NCBI GenBank assembly: GCA_037176885.1
Contig: JAWWNJ010000004.1
Location: 1,364,001-1,428,000 of the forward strand
Reading direction: 5' to 3'
Origin: Favolaschia claudopus
Taxonomy: Eukaryota; Basidiomycota; Agaricomycetes; Agaricales; Mycenaceae
DNA: 64,000 nt
A program made the translations under genes and the position numbers. Under the pieces are notes generated by a model. It worked only from the letters and a program-made list of their open reading frames with translations, was not told the DNA's origin and did no database searches. Shown in pieces: positions 39,110 to 48,401 of the stretch. Position 1 is the stretch's first letter. Every line of letters begins with the position of its first letter.

Positions 39110-40162
39110 TTATCTTGCAATCAGTCCAAGCAGCGAGGACGGCGTCTGGATCTGCCGCGGAAGACCTTTCTTAGGCTCCTGGAAGGTAGGTGAGGATGCG
39201 CTGATTTCGAGCAGCAACGACGCGGCCGACTCGTCCTCTGCCGTGCGAGCCGAGAGCAGCGCCTGCGTCGCGATGGGGCCGAGGTTCAGCGCCGGCGGCG
39301 CCTGCGACGAGGCGCGTACGGGGGTGAACTGTGTCGACGAAGGCGGCGAAGGGAGGTGCGACTGAAAGTCCGGCGACAGGCGCGGAGAGGGTCGGTGCTC
39401 AGGTAACCACGACGATATGGAGGGCAGGCGCGCGCCGCTATAACTAGCTGGACTAGGGAGTATGGATGGGGAGGCCGTTGCATGCGTAGGCTGAACGGAG
39501 GGGCTGCAATGAACTGACAACGGCTCGCGGCGTTTTCTTGTCTGTGTGTCCTCGTCGCCTGCCTCCGTCGGACGCTTGCGCTTCAGCGAAGGAGAGATGC
39601 CGCTTGGCTCTACGCAATTTGCGCAATTTGCAGATTTATTCACCTGCTCCTCCAAGGTCGCGACACGTTCTATGAGGTCCTGCATGAACGAAACCGTTCG
39701 GACGAGAATCTCAAGCTTGAACTCCTTTTCCTTCTCCTCTCGCTTCCCGGTGCCCTTCTTCTGAGGCTTCTTTTCGCCGTCGTAATCCCCATCGTTGTCG
39801 TCGTCATCTGCGGGGGGCGTTGGCTGCTGGCCATAATTGGCCGGTACCAGCTGTTTGAGAGTCGCGAGGGCGTCGTTAATCTTCGTGCGACGGGCCTTTT
39901 CGATGATAGAGTGGTTGAGCTTGCGCTGGGCCTCACGAGCAGTACGGGATAGAGTCGCTGGTTTGCGGCCGCGTTTAGCGCCAGGAGACGTTTCAGGCTC
40001 TGCCTTTGCGAGCTTTGGGGAAAGGGGGACTACTCGACGGGGTTCGGGCATATACTCTGAAGCAGAGGAGCTTTCTGAGGGGGAGCGGGGACGCAGGGAT
40101 TTAGCGGAGCGGGGCGGGTTGACGCTGGCGGCATAGAGGACGGCGGTCTGTTTTGCGGCCAT
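39110..40162 (-). CDS. bHLH transcription factor with long acidic loop
   Basis: Intronless gene of 350 residues. The basic region and helix 1 read REAQRKLNHSIIEKARRTKI and NDALATLKQLVP (residues about 76-108). His, Glu and Arg are at the positions that contact a CACGTG E-box. Helix 2 is EILVRTVSFMQDLIERVATL, followed by a short leucine-heptad extension. Between the helices lies a loop of about 40 residues made of Asp- and Lys-rich sequence (DDDDNDGDYDG and KGTGKREEKEKE), much longer than in most bHLH factors. The rest is Ser/Pro-rich, and the last 30 residues repeat TPSSLLGLIAR-like hydrophobic sequence that could be an activation or docking motif. It resembles basidiomycete Pho4/Esc1-like factors. 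The regulated pathway is unknown. Confidence 0.85.
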   Translation of the reverse strand: MAAKQTAVLYAASVNPPRSAKSLRPRSPSESSSASEYMPEPRRVVPLSPKLAKAEPETSPGAKRGRKPATLSRTAREAQRKLNHSIIEKARRTKINDALATLKQLVPANYGQQPTPPADDDDNDGDYDGEKKPQKKGTGKREEKEKEFKLEILVRTVSFMQDLIERVATLEEQVNKSANCANCVEPSGISPSLKRKRPTEAGDEDTQTRKRREPLSVHCSPSVQPTHATASPSILPSPASYSGARLPSISSWLPEHRPSPRLSPDFQSHLPSPPSSTQFTPVRASSQAPPALNLGPIATQALLSARTAEDESAASLLLEISASSPTFQEPKKGLPRQIQTPSSLLGLIAR

Positions 40163-40878
40163 GGGGAGGAGGAAGAGTCGGAGTGGGACGAGTCTTGGGC
40201 GTCCTTACTCTTAAGACTCTTCGCATTTCTGCTCGTGTGCGAGGACGAGAAACGTGCAGTAATTATACCCCGCACACGACTAGAATCTTGCCTTATCATT
40301 GGTCGCCGCGCACACGTTCGTCGGCGTCCGGCACGACGGCCCTGACTGCCATGATCCAATACTCACTATCATATCGCGCCCAGCAACGTTGCAGTCCTCG
40401 ATCGCTCGTGTGCCTCCTCAAAATGGTATCTAAAATGTACGAACATTCTTTCGAGGCTTCCCAGAATGTCCAAAAATGGTCTACACAAAACACCACTAAA
40501 CCCGACAGTCACAAGGTTGGCAAAAAATGTACACAAGAAACGCTTTGAATACGGCCAGTTCCAAGAGGCTTGGTACAGGGTTTCAGACAAGCCAAGAGCT
40601 GAGCACGTCGGCCCCGACTGTTCCAGGTTCCCTTCATTACACGACCTGGTTTCTTATCTCTGCCCTGACTGTCAAGGTTGGCACCTTTTCAACATTGGTA
40701 CCGGAGGAGACACGGAAAGAGTCTTAATCCTGGACTTCGGACTTTCGATTCAGAGAACGTCGAGGAGTTCGCTTCTATAAAATGGAATCTCATGTAGTAG
40801 TCACTCGACTTGCGATATGCAACTGCGCAGAATGAATTTTGCATTGTCAAGAATTTACTTATCTTCAGTATGTACGCC
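40163..40878. other. Intergenic region upstream of bHLH gene
   Basis: 5' region of the bHLH gene and 3' flank of the coiled-coil gene, 716 bp. Open frames on both strands lack recognisable motifs. An alternative last exon of the coiled-coil gene could end at 40724. Confidence 0.45.
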
Positions 40879-42199
40879 TCACGGGTCACCCAGAATCCTA
40901 ATAATAAGCGTGGACGGCAATGCTCCGCCCCCCTGGGATATCGATATGGAGCTGAGGAACCCGTGCATTTCGAACCCGACCACCTGCGAAACTCGCATTC
41001 AATAGTCCGAAAAAACAAATTCAAGCGTAAGATACGCACGACTTACTCCGATATGCGCCATGAACTTATTGAGATTCCGCTCGCGTGAGTCTCCCACCTC
41101 CACTATTGGCGTGGCGGGAACCGCCTGCTTGCCCAGCCCATACTCGTCCACCAGCGTCTGCGCTTCTTCGGGCTTGAGGGCGAACAGCGCCTTTAGGTCG
41201 CGCGGGAACAGCGGCGACGGCGTGGGTGGCTCTTCGTTATGGCTCACAGTACGAGAGATGCGTGCCGGCGGCACGCTACCCGCGCTGGGCGACTGCTCTG
41301 CACTTGGAAGTGGTCGCAACAGCGGACGAAGCTCTCTCGTTAAAGGTGTAGGCCCGAGCGCAGAGTTATGCTGTCGCGCCTCTCTGCGACTCCGTTTAGC
41401 GTATCTGCGTTGTCGTTCGGCCATAACACTCACGAATTGTGCAGGCTTCGCTGGACCTCGAAAATCTGGCGTGTATGCGAAAGCGTATGTCGTCGAACGT
41501 CGTCAGGGATCTGCGTTTGCAGCTGCAAATGCGTTTTGAGCACTATGTCGCCAGAATGGACTGTAACCTGCCTGCTGAGTGACTCGTTTCTTGACCTCGT
41601 GAGCAACGACATCTCGTATGTGTGCCTTGAGGTTGTCCGAAAGTGTCTGCTTGACGGCTTCCTCCAACAAATTGTTCACCTCCAACGCCTGGCTTTCCGA
41701 CTCCGATACGACCTTGGCAATCTCAGCGCGGAGTTTTTTAATCTGATCGAGCGGTGAGCACACAATCAAAGGAGAAACTGGACGCAAAATATACTTGTTC
41801 AGTAGCTTTCAACGTAGGCGCTAGAATTGCGACCCGCTCTGCTTGTTCGCCCAGTGAATCAAATGTCGTCCCTAGCACGCCAACAACGCGCTTCATGGCA
41901 CTGACGAGCTCTCCGACAGCTATCAGTTCCGGCGTCAGGACGCTGCCCTCATTGTTATCTGCGAGTCCTTGGCCATTTGGAGGCGAAAGCCGCGTCGCAC
42001 ACGACAGTGACGCGAGGCTGGCGTACATTTGTGTTGTAGGTATTTGGAGCTTAGGTGGTACAGGCTTTTGGTGCTCGTTGCGCAGCATCTCACCGTCTTG
42101 TCGTGTATCGTTGTTTTGAGGAAGCTCTTCTCCTCCGACCGGGTGTTGATTTCTAGGAGAGGCGGGTGGAGTGTTGAGACCTCCTGGCATCCTTTGCAT
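40879..42199 (-). CDS. Coiled-coil protein of unknown function, basidiomycete type
   Basis: Function unknown. The N-terminus (MQRMPGGLNTPPASPRNQHP) is Pro-rich. Exons join LKATEQ to IKKLRAEIAKVVSESESQ, giving a helical coiled-coil region that continues through LLEEAVKQTLSDNLKAHIRD. An intron after VTQQ joins IPDDVRRHTLSHTRQIFEVQ to RSLHNS. A very short intron of about 29 nt then joins YAKRSRREARQHNS. Next come PLFPRDLKALFALKPEEAQT, SRERNLNKFMAHIG and a last exon ending at 40879. The block RSLHNS followed by FPRDL and REKNLNRFMAHIG-type sequence recurs, as I recall, in other agaricomycete hypothetical proteins, which guided the splicing. The last exon is the weakest part. Confidence 0.6.
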
Positions 42200-42789
42200 A
42201 TTTATTGGTCACTAGGGTGGCGGAGGTGCGGGAGGGTACAAATTGCCGTCAAGTTTATGCTATGGAAGGTACTAGTAGTGTCTTCGGACAGCAGCACGAG
42301 TTTACAACGTGTTTCGAAGGGAGGAGAAGATCGAGTATAAGTAGCACTTGAGAATCCTGAGGTCACTGAGGGTGCAATGGTGCTGTGCCGAGGAGCGCCC
42401 ACAAAACAAGAATAGAGAGTGATTGACCGCGTCCAATGTTCGGAGGGCAGCATAAGTCCGGTCAGTGAGTCCCCAGATTATAGCTGAATCGAGCGTCGAA
42501 CAGAGCCATGCAGTGGGGCTCAGCAAACGGATTCCCCGAAATGTAATGAACAAGAAAGAAGCCGAGAATCAACCCCAGAATATTAGGCGCTGAGCATAGC
42601 ATTAGAAGAGACGAGACGGTATGGTCGAGACAGTATACGGGATGAACGTATCGATGAACTACGGTGGTCGACCATGCTCGTCGCGGTCAAGAATCAAGAG
42701 GCACGAGGGTAGAGTTGGTCCGTGCGCGTCGCTTGGCTGCAGCACTCTTACGTAAACTCTCACGTGGCCCTGGGTATAATTTTCGAAAA
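42200..42789. other. Divergent promoter region of the snoRNA host gene
   Basis: Between the coiled-coil gene (minus) and the snoRNA host transcript (plus). A TATAAT sequence at 42775-42780 lies about 30 bp before a pyrimidine-rich start region. No coding exon was recognised. Confidence 0.45.
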
Positions 42790-42932
42790 TTTTGTCGCTT
42801 GACAGTCAACCTCGACAACCTCTCTTCATGACCGCCGCCATCCGCATCTCTTTCGTGCTCGTTTCGCCCGTGCACGACATCCCATAGGTAAGCTCTTTTC
42901 CACCATCTCCTCGACACTCCCCCCATGTTTTC

Positions 42933-43028
42933 TCGATGTGATGATACCTAAAAGTTTACTTCGAAGCCCCAATGTCTTTACCAGACGCGGAGGCGATGTG
43001 GTTCTATGTCATAGTTACACTGATCGGT
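42933..43028 (+). ncRNA. Box C/D snoRNA candidate 1 (LSU guide, intron 1)
   Basis: C box GTGATGA (42938-42944), D box CTGA (43020-43023) and a short terminal stem (CGA with TCG). The guide next to the D box, 43008-43018 (GTCATAGTTAC), is perfectly antisense over 11 nt to the universally conserved LSU rRNA segment GUAACUAUGAC. Counting five nucleotides from the D box predicts 2'-O-methylation of the second A of GUAAC. As recalled, this is the site served by yeast snR13 and human U15, so homology is likely. Confidence 0.7.
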
Positions 43029-43204
43029 TTCTCCTCCTTTACCTCCTATCTTCATTGCCTCATCGTTGTACTGACTTTTTTCTTTTCTTACCCCAATAGT
43101 TATATATTGGCGAACCCGTCTCGTCTTCAGAAGACTACGTGGATAGTGTGTGTACTCTACTAAGTGAGTCTCCTCTCTCCCACCTTTTATCTCTCCCCTC
43201 CCTT

Positions 43205-43285
43205 CCGCGCGATGACAAAAACATCAAATTCAAACTAGAGTATCTGAGCTAAATGCCATGCTTTGACTTTCTACTCTGACTTCTC
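43205..43285 (+). ncRNA. Box C/D snoRNA candidate 2 (LSU guide, intron 2)
   Basis: C-like box GCGATGA (43209-43215), internal CTGA (43244-43247) and a second CTGA (43276-43279). The 12 nt before the internal box, 43230-43241 (TCAAACTAGAGT), is antisense to the conserved LSU segment ACUCUAGUUUGA. The terminal stem is weak, so the exact ends are uncertain. No target was recognised for the second guide. Confidence 0.55.
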
Positions 43286-43412
43286 CTTGAACCTACATCT
43301 GTTTTGTGTTTTGTTGCTCGGTATTGACCGATGCTTCTTCAGGACTGCCGCCGATGGATCAGACATTGGATGGGATGGGAAGGTCGGGTAATGGTGAGTC
43401 TCTCTCTTGATT

Positions 43413-43502
43413 CTTGGATGATGAGAAATAGGAATTACCGCCCAAGCCGCAAGGCGTTGACGACAATTCCAAGGCTGTATTTTTTTAAATATCCTGACCC
43501 TT
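43413..43502 (+). ncRNA. Box C/D snoRNA candidate 3 (SSU guide, intron 3)
   Basis: C box ATGATGA (43418-43424) and D box CTGA (43494-43497), with GG/CC flanks. Six bases after the C box, 43431-43441 (GGAATTACCGC) is perfectly antisense to the 530-loop segment GCGGUAAUUCC of 18S rRNA. Yeast snR41 modifies this region, as recalled. The D' box is degenerate, so the modified base cannot be fixed. Confidence 0.55.
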
Positions 43503-43634
43503 CCCCCTTTTTGCATCCTCCTTCGCCCTGTGTACTGATGACCAATTTCAGTGTCTTCATTGCAAGTAACCAAGCACCCCCAGAGTCGGCTTCGTCAACT
43601 ACTTTCTTGTGAGTCGTCATTTTCATATGTACTC

Positions 43635-43725
43635 GTCGTATGATGTTCATACACGACGGTCTTCGTACTTCCGTGCCGAAAATGCCCGCCACAGCTCATA
43701 TCTTCGGGCACCCCTGCTGATTCTG
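43635..43725 (+). ncRNA. Box C/D snoRNA candidate 4a (intron 4), target unknown
   Basis: C box ATGATGT at 43640 and D box CTGA at 43717. It is the ungapped paralogue of the unit in intron 5. A 17-nt block ACACGACGGTCTTCGTA and a block containing a TGCCCG/CGGGCA hairpin are conserved between the two, while the stretch between them varies. No rRNA or snRNA target was recognised. Confidence 0.6.
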
Positions 43726-43874
43726 TTCCACATCCGTTGCTCTTGCACACGTTTGCTAATCGACCACTTCTATAGGTCTTTGTCGTGCATTGATCCCTCC
43801 GTGGTTCACCTGAGCTCCAAACAATAGCTAGCTGCTTTAGGTGAGTTCATCTATCCGTGGCTTCGTTTCTCCTG

Positions 43875-43965
43875 CACATGTGATGTTTTTACACGACGGT
43901 CTTCGTAACTTTATGTCGAAAATGCCCGCCACAGCTCATTTTTTCGGGCAACCCTGCTGATTCTC
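43875..43965 (+). ncRNA. Box C/D snoRNA candidate 4b (intron 5), target unknown
   Basis: C box GTGATGT at 43880 and D box CTGA at 43957, exactly the same 77-nt spacing as copy 4a. Conserved blocks ACACGACGGTCTTCGTA, GAAAATGCCCGCCACAGCTC and CCCTGCTGATTCT are shared with copy 4a, whereas the flanking intron sequence and exons are unrelated, so selection on the RNA is likely. Confidence 0.6.
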
Positions 43966-44092
43966 TTTCCTCATTCTCATATTGAGTCCTTTCCGCACGT
44001 TCTGATGATGTCTCATAGATCCCAGGGTGCCTACCAATTCGCGATGAAGAGAGAGTCTTGTCGGTGAGTGCTTTGTTCATGCTTTGCACTAT

Positions 44093-44190
44093 GTAGACGA
44101 TGAGCACTATAAAAAATATCAACTAGAAGCTGTTGCTTAGCCGCGCGCGTGCGCGGCGTTGATTAGACTACATACTTGTTTTCTGACCCC
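44093..44190 (+). ncRNA. Possible box C/D-like RNA 5 (intron 6)
   Basis: C-like ACGATGA (44097-44103) and CTGA at 44183-44186, with an internal GC-rich inverted repeat CCGCGCGCGTGCGCGG (44142-44157). No antisense match was recognised. The C box has one mismatch and the size is at the upper end, so this is the weakest member of the set. Confidence 0.35.
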
Positions 44191-44452
44191 TCATTTGCTT
44201 TCTTCGCTTGTGGCGACTTGAGGGGAACTGTTTGCTGACTTCTCGTCCTGCAGGGAGCTGGTGATTTACCATGAGATATCTATGGTTCCCTCATCGACCT
44301 TGGCTAGTGGACGTAGTGTAGTTTTCTAGTCGTACTGTATCTTGTGTACGTAGATAGTATCAAAGATAGCAATATTGATATTCACCATTTCTTACGGTAG
44401 CATATGGTTGATCGGCCCGCACCTCTCTTCCGCGCGAACTTGACGCGAACCA

Positions 44453-47054
44453 ATGCAGACCGACAAGAAAACCGCGCAATCAGAGCAGGTTCTGCGGGCG
44501 CGTCCTACTACGCGACTAGCTTGGCTTCTCTCAATTGGAGTCCTTCTGTCTCGTGTCTGGTTGCACCTCAAAGCTCGCGACGAATATACCCTCTGTTCGC
44601 ACACGAAATCTATCTATACTGTCGACGAATCTCTGCCTCGGACACAATGTATCTCTGTGCGCCACGGTCGTATTTCTGCTGTCGGCGACGAAGGTCGGGG
44701 CCTATCTACCAGCAAACTCATGGTCTGAACGCGTAAATAGCTGATTTGAGGGGAAACTCGTTCACAAACTTGCTTTTCTATCCCTCCCGAACAGGGATTC
44801 GGTACATCAAGCCTGGGCATATAATCGTGCCTGGTCTTGCGGGTATTTGCACTATCCATTGGTCAAATCGCTTGAAGCTCAGAATATGTATGTGATGAGA
44901 TGCCCATGCACATCTCCTCCAGCAGGGATACAAAATGCAGCTGCAACTCGACGGCGCGAAATCTGTGCAGGACGTTATTGACCGCATCAAAGCTTATATC
45001 TTAGCCCACCCTGACGTCCATGCGGATCCCAGCCGTTGGATTCAGGGTATGGGCTGGGACCAAACGAAATGGCCTGGCGCTGAGTTTCCGACCGCTGTAA
45101 GGCGCCTTGGTTGTCATTACTTTCAGAAGTTGGTTAAAGCGTCCGTTGTCAGGTAGACCTCTCAAGGGACCCTTTATTGCGTGGTCGACCTATTGTGCTT
45201 TTCCGTATTGACGTCCATGCTTCCTGGGTTTCGGAACGGCGAGTACCAGTAAATTGCCCATTCCGCTTCATTTATATTGCGGTTCATTCAGAGTGCTCGA
45301 ACTCATGGGCCCTTTGCCGGGGGATGTTGAGGGCGGAAGCATCATCCGCAACGCTGGCGGCGAGCCTACTGGTCGGCAAACTCCATGTGCCTGGTTGATA
45401 GCTCCCTAAGCGAAAGACATTTAGGTATACTGGTGGACAATGCGATGAATCTCGTCCCTATTCCTCCATGGAGCTCAAAACAATACACCGAGTACTTCGA
45501 TATAGCTGTAGCCGAAGCACTGAAGTTTGGCTTGACCAGTGTGCATGATGCCGCGACCGATCCAGCTATGGTCGAATTCTACAAAAGGCTCGTTGTACTT
45601 TTACTCGACTTTACTTGACTAAGTACATGCTGATATCCTTTGTGCAGACAAGCTGAAAGCGGCGAGCTTCCGGTGAGGAACTCTGCTATGAATAGTCTCC
45701 TGCAAGCTGACTTATTCAAGAGCTCTAGATACGATTATACCTTATGGCTACACCCTTTTTCGAAAACTACACCGATTGGGAGCCGTCCAGAATCAAGCGT
45801 CTAACAAACTACGGCACTCATGAAAGACTCAACTTGAGAAGCGTGAAGCTATTCACTGACGGTTTGTCTATTTTCACATCCTGTCCCAAGACAAATTCCA
45901 AAGCTGTTGCCAGGCGCACTAGGATCTTGGGGAGCCGCTCTCATCTCACCGTATAGTGACAAATCCGACACAAGGGGTATCATGCGCAGCTCACCCGAGA
46001 CTATGAACAAACTTATGCGGAGTGCTTGGCGGGCAAAGCTACAAGTGGTCTGAATTCCTTTAAACAGCCTCTTTTCTCGTTGACACTCTGAGCAGAATGT
46101 ACACTGTATCGGCGACCGTGCCAATGAAGCTGTGTTAGACATCTTCGAGAACATCCTAGCAGAAGAAGCCCGTAGCGGCAATTCAGACATTGCAGCTTTC
46201 CGTCCCCGAATAGAGCATGCGCAAATATTACAACAGTCAGACTTGCGCCGTATAGGACAGCTGGGAGGTAAGTTCAGGTGTACAGTCGACCGACGTCCCA
46301 AATTCACAGTCGGCAGTTATTGCCAGTGTACAGCCTACGCACGGGTATGGCGCGTTGGATCTTCTTTTGGTCCCGTGGTTCACGATTCGCGCTCTTTGCC
46401 AGCACAAGTGATATGTGGTATGCCGAAACTCGCCTTGTATGTTTCTCCCTTCGTTGCTATCCAAGAGTCGAGACTTGATTACCCCAGGGCCCTGAACGCA
46501 TCAAAGGTGAGCATTAGCTTGAAAGAAGGAAACCTCATTTATTTGCTGTTCAATCAGGCGCATATGCCTACCGCACACTCTTGGAGTCAGTTCAGAGGGT
46601 ACACATAATCGTATTCCTACTAACGCCGCCATCTAGGTCTTCTCCTAAACAGATCCTCCCGCTGGGATCAGATTTTCCAGTCGAGGGTGTGAACCCACTC
46701 CTGGGGTTCTATGCGGCTGTTACTCGACTGACCGCCGACGGCCGCTCACCGCATGGCGACAGCGGATGGTATGTTCTCGTTCCTGTCTTGTTCCCGTCCT
46801 CAAATTGATTGGTCTCATTTCAAAGGTATCCGTCTGAGCGCCTTACGCGCACGCAGGCACTCAAAGGGATGACACTCGACGCAGCTTATGCTTCGTTTGC
46901 AGAACATGAACTAGGTTCACTGGTCGCCGGTAAGCGAGCGGATTTTGTGTTGTTCGACCGTGATATCATGGAGGCGAGCCCAATGGACATCTTGAAAACT
47001 ACAGTTATCGCTACAGTTATTGACGGTAAGCTAGCGTATGGTACACTGGATTGA
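44453..47054 (+). CDS. Amidohydrolase 3 family (YtcJ-like), membrane anchored
   Basis: Metal-dependent hydrolase of the amidohydrolase superfamily, YtcJ-like branch; substrate unknown. The start MQTDKKTAQSEQVLRARPTT is followed by a hydrophobic segment (LAWLLSIGVLLSRVWLHL) that should anchor it in a membrane. Spliced blocks include the first metal motif DAHGHML, the phrase SRWIQGMGWDQTKWPGAEFP, GLTSVHDAATDPAMVEFYKR, SVKLFTDGALGSWGAAL, the histidine motif NVHCIGDRANEAVLDIFE, IEHAQIL, and the catalytic aspartate in GSDFPVEGVNPL. The C-terminal composite beta domain reads GSLVAGKRADFVLFDRDIME. About ten introns are used, and the gene stops at 47054. The first exon lies about 110 bp after the snoRNA host gene in the same orientation. 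Confidence 0.85.
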
Positions 47055-47393
47055 ATACACGGAATCGCGTCTCGAACAAACCCGGAGTCGGACAAAGAAA
47101 AAAGACTTGCGCGCGTTTTTGGAAATCGAGCCTGAAGCGCGGAAAATTGTGTTTGCCGCGTAAATTCCTTCGTATATGGGATGAGTCTGAGCCGGCGGAA
47201 GTGGGATGGTCATAGCAGCGGATGAGATCGAGAACGAAAAGGGAAATGTCACGCGTCAGTCACACTATCCTCAACCAGCCTCCACCTTCCTCGACACTAG
47301 CTCTGACTCGCTGTCGCTCGTCTTAAATTGTTCTTGATCTAAGGCTGTCTCAGACTACTGCTCTATTTGCCCTCCGCCTCGGAATTACGCGCC
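47055..47393. other. Intergenic region upstream of CWC26
   Basis: 3' flank of the amidohydrolase and promoter of CWC26, 339 bp. Nothing else was recognised. Confidence 0.5.
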
Positions 47394-48401
47394 ATGTCTA
47401 ATATGAAGGCATACCTTGCAGAGAAATATATGTCTGGCCCGAAAGCCGACGCAATTCTTGCCAAAGTTGGACCTAAGAAGAAGAAACGAAAAGCAGCAGC
47501 AGCCCCGAGTGGATTCGTCGTGGATGTGGATGGTGGCTGGGGAGACGAGGCGAAGGAAGATATGGAAGACGTAGAAGAAGCAGTTGTCGCTACAGACCGA
47601 TCCTTCAAGAAACGCAAAGTTGCGCCAACCGAGGAGGGGTCCGGATGGGCCACGATACAACCAGGAATAAAGGAGGAATCACCAGCTCCTGACGAGCAGC
47701 CTCAAGTCGTTGTAGAGGAAACTGCATTCGTTGGAGGACTGGTTAGCGCTCAGCAGCTCAGAAAAGCTCTCCCTCAAACGAATGCTGAACCCACTGCAAC
47801 AGCTGAGGAGATGGCTCTCGCTCAAGAAACTGTGTATCGAGATGCGACAGGCAGAAAGATAAATACCAAAGCCGCTCGCGCTGAAGCTGCAAGGTTGAAG
47901 CGAGAACGGGAAGAAAAGGAGGCTCAGAAAATGGAATGGGGTAAAGGGCTGGTTCAGCGAGATGAGGCAGAGAAGAGGAAACAAGAATTGGAGGCCCAAC
48001 GCGGAAAGAAATTCGCTCGGTATGCCGACGATGCTGACCTCAACGAAGAAATGAAGGCAAAGGAGCTCTGGAACGACCCTGCTGCCCAGTTCCTCTCGGT
48101 ATGTACTCGTTCTTATATGGTAAGATTTCCAAGGCTCACTCTGTCGTTCAGAAAAAACGCGCGAAAGGTCCTCGAAGGCCAGAGTATACTGGACCTCCCC
48201 CTCCTCCCAATCGTTTCGGAATCAAACCTGGCTACAGATGGGACGGTGTTGGTACGCATATCGTCCTCTCCTCTTGGCCTGTATCCTGATCCTCTTTCGT
48301 TAGATCGTGGAAACGGGTTCGAAAAGAAATGGTTCCAGAGTATAAATCAGAGAAAGCGTACGGGGCTGGAGAGCTACCAATGGAGCGCTGAAGACATGTA
48401 A
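47394..48401 (+). CDS. CWC26: Pre-mRNA-splicing factor CWC26 (Bud13)
   Basis: Component of the RES (retention and splicing) complex with Snu17/Ist3 and Pml1, acting on the activated spliceosome in the nucleus. Three exons (47394-48098, 48152-48251, 48304-48401) give 300 residues. The start was set at [20 protein letters not shown], the conserved N-terminus, rather than the upstream in-frame ATG at 47367. The middle is charged and helical ([19 protein letters not shown]). The C-terminal Bud13 domain spans [20 protein letters not shown] to [37 protein letters not shown] and ends at SAEDM. The [19 protein letters not shown] phrase is diagnostic for the Snu17-binding region. Confidence 0.92.
   Translation: MSNMKAYLAEKYMSGPKADAILAKVGPKKKKRKAAAAPSGFVVDVDGGWGDEAKEDMEDVEEAVVATDRSFKKRKVAPTEEGSGWATIQPGIKEESPAPDEQPQVVVEETAFVGGLVSAQQLRKALPQTNAEPTATAEEMALAQETVYRDATGRKINTKAARAEAARLKREREEKEAQKMEWGKGLVQRDEAEKRKQELEAQRGKKFARYADDADLNEEMKAKELWNDPAAQFLSVCTRSYMVRFPRLTLSFRKNARKVLEGQSILDLPLLPIVSESNLATDGTVLVRISSSPLGLYPDPLSLDRGNGFEKKWFQSINQRKRTGLESYQWSAEDM

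Larger units (their letters stand above)
42805..44340 (+). ncRNA. Spliced non-coding snoRNA host gene with six introns
   Basis: A chain of six GT-AG introns can be drawn: 42888-43099, 43164-43342, 43394-43551, 43609-43775, 43841-44018 and 44064-44253. They are 158-212 nt each, far longer than the 45-60 nt introns of neighbouring protein genes. The exons between them are only 45-66 nt. They have stops in every frame when joined and resemble no protein; the only ORF in exon 1 (ATG at 42828) ends in TAG at the last three bases before the first donor. Each intron contains a C-box-like and a D-box-like motif 60-100 nt apart, with pyrimidine-rich flanks. This is the arrangement of snoRNA host genes such as animal UHG or GAS5. 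The start and polyadenylation sites are estimates. Confidence 0.65.

Noticed and set aside
40724..40775. Alternative last exon for the coiled-coil gene ending at 40724
   Set aside because: It would need an intron of about 265 nt, unlike the other introns of protein genes here; the exon ending at 40879 better resembles the recalled family C-terminus.
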